A stretch of DNA of 64,000 nt from DAOUJW01 sp965218945 (GCA_965218945.1 OZ244718.1:1364001-1428000), one strand, 5' to 3'. Positions 25,986-35,194 are shown, numbered from the stretch's first letter. The notes: generated from the sequence alone by a model not told the origin. Translations and numbers: made by a program.

Positions 25986-27014
25986 CTAGAAGTTCAGCAC
26001 TGCCTTCAGGCCATCCATCTGCCCGCGGGCCTCAAAGGCCTTGGGAGCGTCATCTATGGTGAAGCGATGTGTGGTCAAGTCCTGCGCGTGAGGCATGTGG
26101 TTCAGGAGCTCCAGCGCCTTCTCATAGTGCTCAGGGTTGGCGTTCTGGGTGCCTGTAATCCAAAGCTCGTCGTAGTGGACGCGGTTGGGGTCTACCGGCA
26201 GGACGCTTCCCGGGGGACAGCCCCCGAATATGTTGACTATGCCCTGCTTCCGCACGGCGTCGACACTGCTCTGGATAGCGTCCACGTTGCCGACGCTGGC
26301 CACCGAAGCGTCAGTGCCAAGGCCGTCGGTCAGCTTCATGACCTCTTCCTTCACACTCTGACGCTGTGGGTTTACCACCGCCGTCGCTCCCAGCTCGTCG
26401 GCGACCGCCAGACGCTCCTCCACCGGGTCAGCGACGATTATCGCGCCGCAACCCATCGACCTGGCAATGAGAAGGTGGGTCAGTCCCATAGGTCCCGCTC
26501 CCACGATGGTCAGGGATGTCCCCGGCCCTATGCCGCACACCAGCATGGAATAGAGGGCGCAAGCAAACGGCTCCACTTGGCAGGCTATCTCCCAGGGCAG
26601 GCCCTGGGGCAGCTTCAGAAGGTGTCCCAGTGATACCAACTGCTGCGGGACCAGCACGTATTCCGCCAGCCCGCCGTCGCCGTCGTATCCCAATGTTTGG
26701 CGGTTCAGGCACCTGTTGCGCTTGCCTCGAATGCAGAAGTGGCAGGAGCCGCACGCCATAATGGGACAGATGGCAACTCCCTGTCCAACCTCCACTTCCG
26801 ATACGTCCTCCCCCAACTCCACTATCTCTCCCGCCATCTCGTGGCCCAGGATCACCCCGCTCTGGGCGTACTTCTCGCCTTTGTACACCCGAATGTCGGA
26901 GTAGCATAGAGACGCGGCCTTTGTCTTGAACAGCACCTCACCCGGACCCGGGCGGCGCACCTCCCGCTCCTCCACCTTAAGTTCGCCGGGGCCATGGAAA
27001 ACACATCCCTTCAT
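25986..27014 (-). CDS. Zinc-dependent alcohol dehydrogenase (MDR family)
   Basis: 342 residues. The catalytic-zinc GHEMAGEIVELGEDVSE, the structural-zinc cysteines in CGSCHFCIRGKRNRC and the Rossmann motif IVGAGPMGLTHLLIA are all present. The arrangement resembles sorbitol, threonine or butanediol dehydrogenases of the medium-chain family, which oxidise secondary alcohols with NAD(P)+. AAGAGG precedes the ATG at a long spacing. Substrate is not determinable. It stands alone between a 219-bp and a 237-bp intergenic region. Confidence 0.9.
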   Translation of the reverse strand: MKGCVFHGPGELKVEEREVRRPGPGEVLFKTKAASLCYSDIRVYKGEKYAQSGVILGHEMAGEIVELGEDVSEVEVGQGVAICPIMACGSCHFCIRGKRNRCLNRQTLGYDGDGGLAEYVLVPQQLVSLGHLLKLPQGLPWEIACQVEPFACALYSMLVCGIGPGTSLTIVGAGPMGLTHLLIARSMGCGAIIVADPVEERLAVADELGATAVVNPQRQSVKEEVMKLTDGLGTDASVASVGNVDAIQSSVDAVRKQGIVNIFGGCPPGSVLPVDPNRVHYDELWITGTQNANPEHYEKALELLNHMPHAQDLTTHRFTIDDAPKAFEARGQMDGLKAVLNF

Positions 27015-27233
27015 ACCTTCTTACCTCTTTTCTTGACTATTGGCACTAGGCCACAATGTAAGGGTTACACTAAATGGATCGATGGGATAGTTCGCGTGTC
27101 GATGTGATCTACTGCTTCCCCGGCCCGAATAGCTTACCTCAGCGTGATTATAGTCAGGTAGGAGCGTACTTTGCAATTGTGCGCCCGCAATCTGGCGACT
27201 GGACGTAGCTCGTCCTGCGGCTTTTTCCAACGA

Positions 27234-27665
27234 TCACTCCCCGTCCCTGCGGGGCAGCAGGACTTCCACGGTGGCTTGTAGTGGGCGCTCTCCCCTCTGG
27301 TTGACAATGAAGGCGTCCAGCGTCACCAGGCCCCGTTCTCCGCCGGCCTGGGTGTCCGTTACCACGGCCTGGCACTCCAGCCGGTCATCCGGCTCTACCC
27401 TTCGCCGGAACGATACGTCGAACTTGGAGAGCGACCCTTTTTCTCCCATCCAGTCGGTGAGCAGCTGCGCGAGGTAGCCCATGCTCTGCCAGCTTGAGAC
27501 CAACATCAGATCAGCGCCCTCTTCCCTGGCGCCTTCTCCGCTGACAAAGCGCCCCGACAGATGGGATAGCTCAGCGAAGACCCGCGTCTCCTCGACGCTT
27601 GGCTGCTTCACCAGAGGGCCGATCTGATCTCCCGGCTCAACGTCCTCAAAGTAGACCTGGCTCAT
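27234..27665 (-). CDS. MaoC-like hot-dog dehydratase domain protein
   Basis: 143 residues. YFEDVEPGDQIGPLVKQ is the standard MaoC-like opening, and KFDVSFRRRVEPDDRLECQA the central hot-dog strand. It overlaps the preceding hot-dog gene by 4 bp, which strongly suggests a two-subunit enzyme. In homologous pairs each gene supplies one half of an enoyl-CoA or 3-hydroxyacyl-CoA hydratase. The D-x4-H hydratase motif is not obvious in this half, so it may be the structural half. Confidence 0.82.
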   Translation of the reverse strand: MSQVYFEDVEPGDQIGPLVKQPSVEETRVFAELSHLSGRFVSGEGAREEGADLMLVSSWQSMGYLAQLLTDWMGEKGSLSKFDVSFRRRVEPDDRLECQAVVTDTQAGGERGLVTLDAFIVNQRGERPLQATVEVLLPRRDGE

Positions 27666-28138
27666 TTCATCGTTTCGCTGCGGACGTTGGAGCTTTCCAC
27701 CGCCATTACGGTGCGTCCGTGCTGGTTGCTGTATGTGGTGCGAGTAACCACGAAGACCAGCTTGCCGGTGCGTCCGGTCTTGGCGTACACCTGGTCGATG
27801 CGGGCCTTGGCGGAGATGGTGTCGCCGGCGCGAATCGGCTCGAAGTACTCTATGTTCTGACCGGCCATGTAGCCCAACCTGTTCTCGTGCACCCTCAGCC
27901 TGGGATTGGGACCGGGCTTGAAGCGCATGTAGGTGTAGAACCCGGCGGGCGCGATAACGGCCCCGTATGGGCCTTCCCTGGCGGCCTCTTCGTCTACGTA
28001 GAGGGGGTTGGTCTCGCCCAGTGCCCTTGCGTAGGCGATGATCTCCTCTTTGGTCACTTGGTAAGAGCCGATGTCCACGTCCACACCCAGGACGCTTCTA
28101 TCGAAATCCAGCGTATCGCCTGCATCCGCCTCTGACAT
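27662..28138 (-). CDS. FAS1-like/MaoC N-terminal dehydratase domain protein
   Basis: 158 residues with EEIIAYARALGETNPLYVDE and then GPYGAVIAPAGFYTYMRF, the N-terminal half of MaoC-type (R)-hydratases. FEPIRAGDTISAKARIDQVY follows. It is translated ahead of, and overlapping, the second hot-dog gene (27234-27665). The pair probably forms a heterodimeric acyl-CoA hydratase, fitting the CoA-transferases elsewhere in the window. The substrate chain is unknown. Confidence 0.82.
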   Translation of the reverse strand: MSEADAGDTLDFDRSVLGVDVDIGSYQVTKEEIIAYARALGETNPLYVDEEAAREGPYGAVIAPAGFYTYMRFKPGPNPRLRVHENRLGYMAGQNIEYFEPIRAGDTISAKARIDQVYAKTGRTGKLVFVVTRTTYSNQHGRTVMAVESSNVRSETMK

Positions 28139-28257
28139 ATCGCTCTCCGAAAATGGACATCCTGGACGTTTGACGAGGTGGTGAGAGTATAGTGCAACTG
28201 AGCGCTCTCAGCCAGTGTTTGTGGGTTGCCCTCTGAGCAGCCTCAATGAAGTTGGCC

Positions 28258-28290
28258 TTGACGCAACAGCGAAATAACATTACATATAAT
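28258..28290 (+). promoter_or_regulatory. Promoter of the PHP gene at 28340
   Basis: TTGACG (28258-28263) is followed by the AT-rich run TACATATAAT. TACATA (28281-28286) gives a 17-bp spacer; the perfect TATAAT (28285-28290) would give 21. The stretch stands out sharply from the GC-rich surroundings. Confidence 0.5.
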
Positions 28291-28339
28291 ATAGGGTGTT
28301 GAAGCGGCGCTTTGAGCTATTGCCCGCGGGAGATCTGTA

Positions 28340-29074
28340 GTGGGATCTTTTTTTGACATGCACATACACACCACCGCGGGCAGCCCCGACAGCTCGCTGT
28401 CGCCGCGGGAGTTGGTGTCAGAGGCCCGTCGAATAGGGCTTACGGGTGTGGTGATTACCGAACACAACGGCTGGCCTCGCCACGATTTTGAGGACTTTGC
28501 CCGCGACCAGGATATTGTCCTGATTCGCGCCAACGAGGTCTACACAAATATGGGGCACGTCATCACGCTGGGCCAGGACAAGATTGCCGGCATGGTCACA
28601 AGCGTCCAGGACCTGCGAGAGGCGGTGGACAATGCGGGTGGCTTTATGATAATCGCCCACCCCTTCAGGTATCTCTTCGAGCCCTCCGGAATCCTGTCGC
28701 GCAATGTCCTCTTCGAAGACCCCCTGTCGATTCCTGCCACGCCAGAGGAAGCGGCTGAGCACACAATATTCAGCCTTGTGGACGCGATAGAAGTGGTCAA
28801 CGGAGCCAACAACATTGCTGAGAACCGCTTTGCCCAGGAGGTGGCCGCAGTGCTGGGCTTCAAGGGCACCGGAGGAAGCGACGCCCACTCCAAGCAGGGC
28901 ATTGGCTTGGGAAGCACGATGTTTCACGGGGACGTCAGAAACGTGAGTGACCTTATGGAGGCGCTCAGGGCGGGAGCCTACACCCCCTGCTACGGGTTCA
29001 ACAAGAAGCAGGTCTCGTACTACGGGGAGCTGCCGGCTCTATACGACTCTGCTCCCCCAGAGAATCCTGCCTAG
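28340..29074 (+). CDS. PHP-domain metal-dependent phosphoesterase
   Basis: 244 residues. The HxH motif is in DMHIHTTAGSPDSSLSP, the second His in VVITEHNGWPRHD, then IIAHPFRY and GGSDAHSKQGIG, which together form the trinuclear PHP site. PHP proteins include polymerase proofreading domains, histidinol phosphatase and small nucleic-acid phosphatases such as RNase AM; the substrate is unknown here. The GTG at 28340 follows a clear promoter. The last 36 bp overlap the 3' end of the convergent YggS gene. Confidence 0.85.
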   Translation: MGSFFDMHIHTTAGSPDSSLSPRELVSEARRIGLTGVVITEHNGWPRHDFEDFARDQDIVLIRANEVYTNMGHVITLGQDKIAGMVTSVQDLREAVDNAGGFMIIAHPFRYLFEPSGILSRNVLFEDPLSIPATPEEAAEHTIFSLVDAIEVVNGANNIAENRFAQEVAAVLGFKGTGGSDAHSKQGIGLGSTMFHGDVRNVSDLMEALRAGAYTPCYGFNKKQVSYYGELPALYDSAPPENPA

Positions 29075-29746
29075 CCTGACCATCGTTGCCCCCTCTTCGA
29101 TAGCCACTTCGAAGTCGTGGCTCATTCCCATCGACAGCTTGAGGCTGCGGCCCTGGAATGGCTCAAGCTGCTCCAGTCCGTCTTTCAACTCCCTAAGCAT
29201 CCTGAAGTAGGGTCTCGCGCCCTCCGGGTCCTCGGATTCCGGCGGGACGGTCATCAGGCCCTCCAGTTCAAGGTTCTCACACCCGGCGAGCATCGTCGCA
29301 AATTCCGTCAGACTGTCCGGGGCTATTCCGTTCTTGGATTCCTCCAGCCCAATGTTCACCTCGATGTACACCGGGAGCCTGCGGTTCATCTCACCCGCGA
29401 TCTGGTCAAGCCTCTTCGCAAGGCGCGGGCTGTCCACCGACTGAATGACATCGAACAGTTCGACGGCCCGTCGCGCCTTGTTGGTCTGAAGGTGTCCAAT
29501 GAGGTGCCGGGTAACGCGGCTCTCCGAGAACCCGGGGTGGTTGAACTTCTCATCGGCTTCCTGGACCTGGTTCTCTCCCACGTGGCTGATGCCTGCGGCA
29601 ATGACCTGCAGGACTCTCTCCGGCTCGACCTGCTTGGAGGCCCCCATGACGGTGACCTCCGCTGGGTCGCGCCCAGCCCTCTCAGCGGCCTGGATCACCC
29701 TCTGGCGAACTGCGTCTATATTAAGTTGAGTGCTGGTCTGTGTCAT
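29039..29746 (-). CDS. YggS-family pyridoxal phosphate homeostasis protein
   Basis: 235 residues from the ATG at 29746, with GGAG upstream. The PLP lysine lies in VTVMGASKQVEPE. HVGENQVQEADEKF and LSMGMSHDFEVAIEEGATMV complete the signature. PLPBP/YggS proteins bind PLP without enzymatic activity and buffer vitamin B6 and amino-acid pools. The motif around Lys (GASKQ) differs from the usual AVSK. Its 3' end overlaps the PHP gene by 36 bp. Confidence 0.92.
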   Translation of the reverse strand: MTQTSTQLNIDAVRQRVIQAAERAGRDPAEVTVMGASKQVEPERVLQVIAAGISHVGENQVQEADEKFNHPGFSESRVTRHLIGHLQTNKARRAVELFDVIQSVDSPRLAKRLDQIAGEMNRRLPVYIEVNIGLEESKNGIAPDSLTEFATMLAGCENLELEGLMTVPPESEDPEGARPYFRMLRELKDGLEQLEPFQGRSLKLSMGMSHDFEVAIEEGATMVRLGRILWGSRVV

Positions 29747-29850
29747 GTCTATGTGGCTCCTTTGGGGTGGCTCTTCAACTTCAATTATAGCCGGATTACG
29801 GCTGTTCGGAAACTCCGCTAAGGAGATAGGGGGATAGCGGAGTTTTCTCA

Positions 29851-29879
29851 TTGACAAGAGCGTGCTCAGGCGTCATAGT
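29851..29879 (+). promoter_or_regulatory. Promoter of the DUF3352-type gene
   Basis: A perfect TTGACA (29851-29856), a 17-bp spacer and CATAGT (29874-29879). A transcript starting near 29886 would lead into a purine-rich ribosome binding site and the start at 29924. Confidence 0.55.
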
Positions 29880-29923
29880 GTGGGAACTCTGAGAGGCTAT
29901 GAGAACGTAGAGGGGGGGCAGCC

Positions 29924-30290
29924 CTGTCCAAGAAAGTTATCATTGCAGCACTGGCTCTACTGATCGTGTTTCTTGGGGTGATTGCAGCGGGCGTGGCGGT
30001 CTATACCGGCCTCATTTCAATCCCATGGCTTACCAAGCCGCCTGAGCATTCGGCTCGATACTATCCAACTGATACTCTGGCATACACTTGGTTCACCCTT
30101 TACCCGTCCTCGGACCAGCGCAGGGTGGCAAGGGACATCTGGGGTCGCTTGGATGACAGGCGCGCCTTTCGCAATTTGGTAGAGGATTTTGAGGATTTGG
30201 TGGAGGAGGAAACCGGTTTCGAGATAGAAGAAGATATTCTGACATGGATTGGCGCAGAAATCTCTGCGGCCGTTCTGGACTTCGACCTAG
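29924..30290 (+). pseudogene. DUF3352-type membrane-anchored protein, 5' part (interrupted by IS5-family element)
   Basis: Reads from a probable CTG start at 29924 (after AGAGGGGGGG; a GTG at 29966 is the first canonical start). It opens with a membrane helix (VIIAALALLIVFLGVIAAGV). The following YYPTDTLAYTWFTLYP is the DUF3352-like opening. Because of an IS insertion it runs into the element and stops at 30299-30301. Removing the element and one CTAG copy restores a continuous frame of about 602 residues through 31499-32940, with junction AVLDFDLDDGEADAAI. DUF3352 proteins are lipid- or envelope-associated proteins of unknown role. Confidence 0.8.
30287..30290 (+). repeat. Left target-site duplication (CTAG) of the IS
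   Basis: CTAG directly before the left terminal repeat, matched by CTAG at 31495-31498. A 4-bp YTAR duplication is typical of the IS5 subgroup. Confidence 0.8.
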
Positions 30291-31494
30291 GGAAGGTCTG
30301 AACAATGTGTTGCCAGGCTGATTTCTTGATTGCTGGGTGCAGAAGCAGACTTACCCTCCTGGTTATTGGCCTTGGTTTTTGAAGATGCGGTTAATTTCGG
30401 CCCTCTTTGCCCTCTCCTCTTCGGCCGCTTTGCGGCTTCAGTCCCGCTTTTGGGCCTACTACCCCCCAGGTCAACCAGCCAAGAGGCCCCGGGCCCGGTT
30501 CAGGTTGGACAGCCCCAGCAGCAGCGCCAGCCGTTCTGTGTTCTTGGCCAAGCCCCGGTAGCGTACTTTAGCGTAGCCGAATACCCCCTTCACGTCCCAG
30601 AAGGGATGTTCCACCTTAGCTCGCACCGACGCCTTAGACTTCTCCGCTAAGGCTACCAGACTCCCCGAATCCAGCTTTCGTCGCTGTCCCGGCTTCATAG
30701 CCACCTGCCACTGTACCCCCAACTCCAGATTCTCGGACCGCTTCTCCACCCCTGTGTATCCGGCATCCCCCCATACCTGCTGCTCCCCACCATGCAATAG
30801 ACGATGGGCTTGGGTCACATCATGCACGTTGGCCGGCGTTGTTGAGAAGCTGTGTACCAAGCCTGTCCGGGAGTCTACACCAATGTGCAGCTTCATCCCG
30901 AAATGCCACGCATTCCCCTTCTTCACCTGGCGCATCTCCGGGTCACGCTGCCCCGCCCCGTTCTTCGTTGACGACGGCGCTGCTATGATGGTGGCGTCCA
31001 CTATGCTCCCCTCCTGCAGCCGTACCCCCTGCTTCTCCAGGTGACCTTTAATCTCCTCAAACAACCCCTGACCCAGTTGATGCTTCTCCAACAGGTGGCG
31101 AAAGTGTAGTATCGTGCTCTCGTCTGGCAGGTCTTCCGACAGCCTGAGACCCACGAACCGCCTCACCGACTCTGCCTCATACAGCAGATCTTCCATACCA
31201 GGGTCACTCAAATTGTAGCAGAGTTGGACTACGTGCACTCGCAGCATCACCGACAGGGAGTAAGGCCGACGACCCCGCTCCGCCTTAAAGTAGTGGGGCC
31301 GGATGCGCTCCTCCAACGTCTCCCAGGGTATCAGACATTCCATCCGCTCCAGAAAGACCTCTCGACGGGTCCTGCGCTTCTTGTGCCGGTATTCCAAGTC
31401 GGCGAAGGTGGGCTGGTCAGTCATGGCGTCCTCCCTGGCTTTTGCTTGCTTTGCCTAAATTATGCCATAATCAGGGACATTATTCAGAGATTCC
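30291..31494 (-). mobile_element. IS5-family insertion sequence, 1204 bp, complete
   Basis: Bounded by imperfect 18-bp terminal inverted repeats: GGAAGGTCTGAACAATGT on the left (30291-30308) and, as reverse complement, GGAATCTCTGAATAATGT on the right (31477-31494). The element is flanked by CTAG duplications. It encodes one intact transposase on the minus strand, opposite to the host gene. The intact ends, transposase and duplication indicate recent insertion and possible mobility. Confidence 0.9.
30471..31424 (-). CDS. IS5-family transposase
   Basis: 317 residues, a full-length IS5-subgroup transposase. DDE residues are visible in IVDATIIAAPSSTKN (first Asp), GDAGYTGVEKR (second Asp) and KVEHPFWDVKGVFGYAKVRY (Glu region). 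The N-terminal DUF772-like domain contains PYSLSVMLRVHVVQLCYNLS. The ATG at 31424 has GGAGG five bases upstream. No frameshift is seen, so it is probably active. Confidence 0.93.
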   Translation of the reverse strand: MTDQPTFADLEYRHKKRRTRREVFLERMECLIPWETLEERIRPHYFKAERGRRPYSLSVMLRVHVVQLCYNLSDPGMEDLLYEAESVRRFVGLRLSEDLPDESTILHFRHLLEKHQLGQGLFEEIKGHLEKQGVRLQEGSIVDATIIAAPSSTKNGAGQRDPEMRQVKKGNAWHFGMKLHIGVDSRTGLVHSFSTTPANVHDVTQAHRLLHGGEQQVWGDAGYTGVEKRSENLELGVQWQVAMKPGQRRKLDSGSLVALAEKSKASVRAKVEHPFWDVKGVFGYAKVRYRGLAKNTERLALLLGLSNLNRARGLLAG

Positions 31495-31498
31495 CTAG
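31495..31498 (+). repeat. Right target-site duplication (CTAG) of the IS
   Basis: CTAG immediately after the right terminal repeat; partner of 30287-30290. Confidence 0.8.
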
Positions 31499-32940
31499 AT
31501 GACGGAGAGGCGGACGCGGCTATAACCATAGACGTGCGCGATCGTGACGTTGCTGCCGACTTCCTATCGGACTGGCGGGACTACCTGGAGGACAGTCACG
31601 GCGCAGATTACGACAAGGACACTATCAACGACTATGACGTATGGTTGGACGAACGCAGCGACTTTGTCCATGCTTTGACCCCGGACTTGATGGTATTCGC
31701 CACCAATGAGAGGACATTGGAAGATGTTCTTGACCGCGTCGCCGGCAAGAGCAGCCGCACCCTGGCCTCTAACGAGCAATTCATGGAAGCTAGAGCGGCT
31801 CTCTCGGAACCACGATTCATGTCAGCCTATGCAGACTACGGCGGTTTGATCGATGTGCTGGACTCCGAAATAGGTGGCGGAGTCCTTGACCTAAACGCGC
31901 TGGAAGATTCCTGCAACGAGGCCTTCGCCAGTACGCCTGACTGGTCCGCGGTCTCGGCCGCCTGGGTAGATCGCGGGCTCGTATTTGACTTCGTATCTCC
32001 CACAGTCAACTCTTTGTGGCCCGCTTCTCCAAACGTTGTGAACGCGGCAGATCTGCTACCGCAGGGCACTCTAGGGTTCATCTCCTTAGGCTTCGACCCG
32101 AATCTGGACAACTGGCGCGAGCCTCTGCGCAACTGCCCAATCGCCGACCTCATACCGGACTGGGATACTCTAATTGAAGACGTAGATAGGGGCATTATTG
32201 ACCTCATTGAGTCCGTCAGCCTGATTGAAAATCCAGATCTGGTTCCCGTGCCTGGGCTTGACCAAAACTCCACCCTGGCGGACGCTCTTGACTTGGGGCT
32301 GTGGACCACGGATCAGTTGGTGGGAGTGCATCCTGAGGAGGATTTCCTTGACTACCTCGCCGGTGACCTCATAATTGCAGTCCACGACGTGGACGTAGAC
32401 TCGTTGGGCTCCAGCAATGCCGACATCGACTCAATTGATGTCGTATCTATGCTGTCATACCACCCAGAAGACGAAGAGGCGCTTAGGGCCACGCTGGAAG
32501 ACCTTGCCGCCAATCTCGATGACTTGATAAACAAGCCTTCTGTTGAGGTTAGTGTTGGCGCGGAGAACCCGGCCCGTATATATGAATTCGAGGAGTCGCC
32601 TGTTGTTCTGGGCTACGTATTCCACCAGGGCTACTTCACCTTCGGCACGGCAGAAAGGGCTCTGGAGGCCACTGTGGCGCTCCAAAACGGCGACGGTGAA
32701 TCTCTGTCGTCGGACGCGGAGTACTTGCGAGTAGTAGCCCATCTACCGGAAGAAAGGCAGTTCCTGATGTACGTGGATGTTGGCCGCGTTATTGACAGAT
32801 TTGACCTGGGAGATCAGATTGAAGACAGCGATTTGGAAGAGGTGCTGATCGACAGCATTAGCGCAGCCGCAGTGAGTACCCACACCGACTCCGATTTCAG
32901 CCGGGCAACCCTGATTTTGACGCTCTTCCCAGGCGAATAG
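31499..32940 (+). pseudogene. DUF3352-type protein, 3' part (interrupted by IS5-family element)
   Basis: The continuation of the gene beginning at 29924; it lacks its own start and membrane anchor. The frame is open from 31499, and a GTG at 31534 is only a fortuitous internal codon. It contains DUF3352-like segments such as FVHALTPDLMVFATNERTLE and LGYVFHQGYFTFGTAERALE, the pattern in which a computed score is checked residue by residue. The protein is acidic and extracellular in the restored form. As it stands the gene is split; the two pieces join in frame exactly when the element and one CTAG are removed. Confidence 0.8.
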
Positions 32941-33007
32941 CGCAATTCAGAGCAGAACGCTCAAGATGTGCGTCCTTACCTGTGCAAGAAGCGAATGCCA
33001 GTAAGCC

Positions 33008-35032
33008 TCAGGCTATCCGCCGCTTGCGGTTGGAGACGTAGTCCACCAGCACGTATTCGCCCAGCTTCTGGGGCGTTGAGTAGAAGGCCCGGCCCTTGTT
33101 GATGCGCATCATCCTGTCCACAAAGTCGATGAGATAGGAACTGCTCTCCAGCATGAATGTGTTGATGGTTATGCCGTCCTGGGTGCAGCGCTTCACCTCT
33201 TTCAGCGTCTCCTGGATGGTGCGATGGCTGGGAGGATAGTTGAAGTAAGCGCGGTCGCCCTCCAGGTGTGTGGTGGGCTCGCCGTCCGTGACCATGATGA
33301 TCTGCCTGGTCCCCGTCTTGTCCTTGGAGAGCAGCTTGCGCGACAGCAGGAAGGCGTGGTGCATATTCGTTCCCGAGACCCAGTCGTTCCACGATACCTG
33401 GGGAAGCTCATCCTCCTTCAGCTCAATGGCGTAGTCGGAGAACCCAACAATGTAGAACTTGTCCCTGGGAAACTGGGAGCGGATGAGGGATGCCAGGGCC
33501 ATCGCCACCTTCTTGGCCGACTGGAAGCTGCCGTAAAGCCCCATAGAGCGGCTCTGGTCCAGGAGCAGCACAGTGGAGGCCTGGGTCACGTGCTCCGTGC
33601 GATGCACCTCGAAGTCCGCAGGCGTCAGCTTGATGGGAACGCCGCTGCCGTCTCTCAGCAGGGCGTTCCTGACCGTCCGCTCCAGGTGAATATCGAAGTT
33701 GTCGCCGAACTCATAGGTCTTGGTCTCGCCCGTGTGGTCTCCACCTGCGCCTCGCAGGTACAGGTCGTGGTTGCCAAGGCGGTCCCGCTTCATCTGGGAG
33801 AAGACGTCCTTCATCGCCTTCTGTCCTATCTTGCGAATGCCCTTGGGTGTGAGCTCCAAACGGTCGCCCTTGCGCGTGACATACCCGGCGTCCTCCAGCA
33901 TCTTGGCGAGGCGCTGTAGCTGCTCAAGGCTGCGTCGGCTCTCCTCGTCCACCAGCGCCTCCATATTGTCCGGATCAATATCCTGGATGTTGCCACGCTG
34001 CATCGCCTGCTGTATCTGCTGCTCAAGCTCGTCCATGCCCTGGAGCTGTCCCATAAGCTCCATAGCCTCTTCGTAGGTCAGGGATTCCTCTCCCATGAAC
34101 GGGTAGCGGTTTGCCAGCTCGTCCGGCGGATATAGCTGGTTCATGGCCGCCGCCAGCTGCGCCATCTCGTTCAGCGTCTCCTGGTCCATCGCCGATCCCA
34201 TGAGCTCCTGCAGCTCCTGGCTCATCTCCGGCGACATACTATCCATCAGAGACTGGGCCTGGGCCATCTGCTGCTGAAGGCGCTCCATAAGCTCGTCCAG
34301 GTTCTGCGGCGGGTTGTCCCCGAACATCTCGCCGTGCTTGTCCATGAATCCCTGAAAGTCCGGATCCTGTCCCTGCATCCGGTCCTGTAGCATCTGGTTG
34401 AGGTCCCGCAGCATCTCCCTGAGCGCAGCCATATCCTGGGGCGTCATGTCCTGCAACTGCTGGCGCATATTCTGGAAGGTATTCTCCATCATCCTCTGCT
34501 TCAGCATGTCCAGAAGCTCCTGGAACTGGCTCTGGGCGTCCGGGTCCATGAACTCGTAGTCGGTAAGCTCCTTGACGGCGCCGCCCAGGTTGGGAGGCAG
34601 GTTGTCCAGGGTCTCCTGATTGCGCGCGGCCCGATCCTCAAGCAGCTTCATTGGTTGTTCCCTGTCCGCGGCCTCTTCAGGCGAGGATTGCTGCATCTGC
34701 TGGCGGGCTTCCTCCAGACGGTGGTCTATCCCCTGCCGCTCGGTGTCGACAACCTTGTCCAGCCGCTCCTTGAGGTCGTCCATCACCGAGTCTAGGTTGT
34801 ACTGCTCAAGACGGTCCTGGCGACGAGAGCGCAGGCGGTCCAGCATGTCCCTCATCCCCTGCATACGCTCTCCCATGTCGCCCTCCATCCCGCGCTGAAA
34901 GAGGCTGCGCAGCGACCGCATCACGTCGCCGTGGTTCATGAGGTCGTCGGCCATTTCCTCCATGATTTCGTCCTCAGTTGGCTCAAAGACCTGCTGGGAG
35001 CCGTCCCATTGCGAATACCTGTAGTTGTTCAT
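33008..35032 (-). CDS. VWA-domain protein (CoxE/Mg-chelatase-type)
   Basis: 674 residues. The N-terminal 370 residues are Met/Gln-rich and helical, with many DLxxMLxxRMQ-type heptads, and look like a long coiled-coil. The C-terminal von Willebrand A domain has the MIDAS motif LLLDQSRSMGLYGS, then SGTNMHHAF and MVTDGEPTTH. Such proteins usually pair with a MoxR/RavA-type AAA+ ATPase to act as metal-ion chaperones or remodellers, but no AAA+ gene is adjacent. The ATG at 35032 has no obvious ribosome binding site. Transcription converges on the DUF3352 gene. Confidence 0.85.
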   Translation of the reverse strand: MNNYRYSQWDGSQQVFEPTEDEIMEEMADDLMNHGDVMRSLRSLFQRGMEGDMGERMQGMRDMLDRLRSRRQDRLEQYNLDSVMDDLKERLDKVVDTERQGIDHRLEEARQQMQQSSPEEAADREQPMKLLEDRAARNQETLDNLPPNLGGAVKELTDYEFMDPDAQSQFQELLDMLKQRMMENTFQNMRQQLQDMTPQDMAALREMLRDLNQMLQDRMQGQDPDFQGFMDKHGEMFGDNPPQNLDELMERLQQQMAQAQSLMDSMSPEMSQELQELMGSAMDQETLNEMAQLAAAMNQLYPPDELANRYPFMGEESLTYEEAMELMGQLQGMDELEQQIQQAMQRGNIQDIDPDNMEALVDEESRRSLEQLQRLAKMLEDAGYVTRKGDRLELTPKGIRKIGQKAMKDVFSQMKRDRLGNHDLYLRGAGGDHTGETKTYEFGDNFDIHLERTVRNALLRDGSGVPIKLTPADFEVHRTEHVTQASTVLLLDQSRSMGLYGSFQSAKKVAMALASLIRSQFPRDKFYIVGFSDYAIELKEDELPQVSWNDWVSGTNMHHAFLLSRKLLSKDKTGTRQIIMVTDGEPTTHLEGDRAYFNYPPSHRTIQETLKEVKRCTQDGITINTFMLESSSYLIDFVDRMMRINKGRAFYSTPQKLGEYVLVDYVSNRKRRIA

Positions 35033-35194
35033 GGCCGTCCTCTCGAATGTGGGGACTGAGTGGTGAATGGATTCGCGGCTATGTTACTACACGCAGCCTT
35101 GGGGTTCAATGACGGAGGCGCGCGGCTTTGGCTCAAGAGCTCACCTCTGCACTCGGCCCGTGATACAATTGGCGTATCTAGGAGATGCAAAGCA

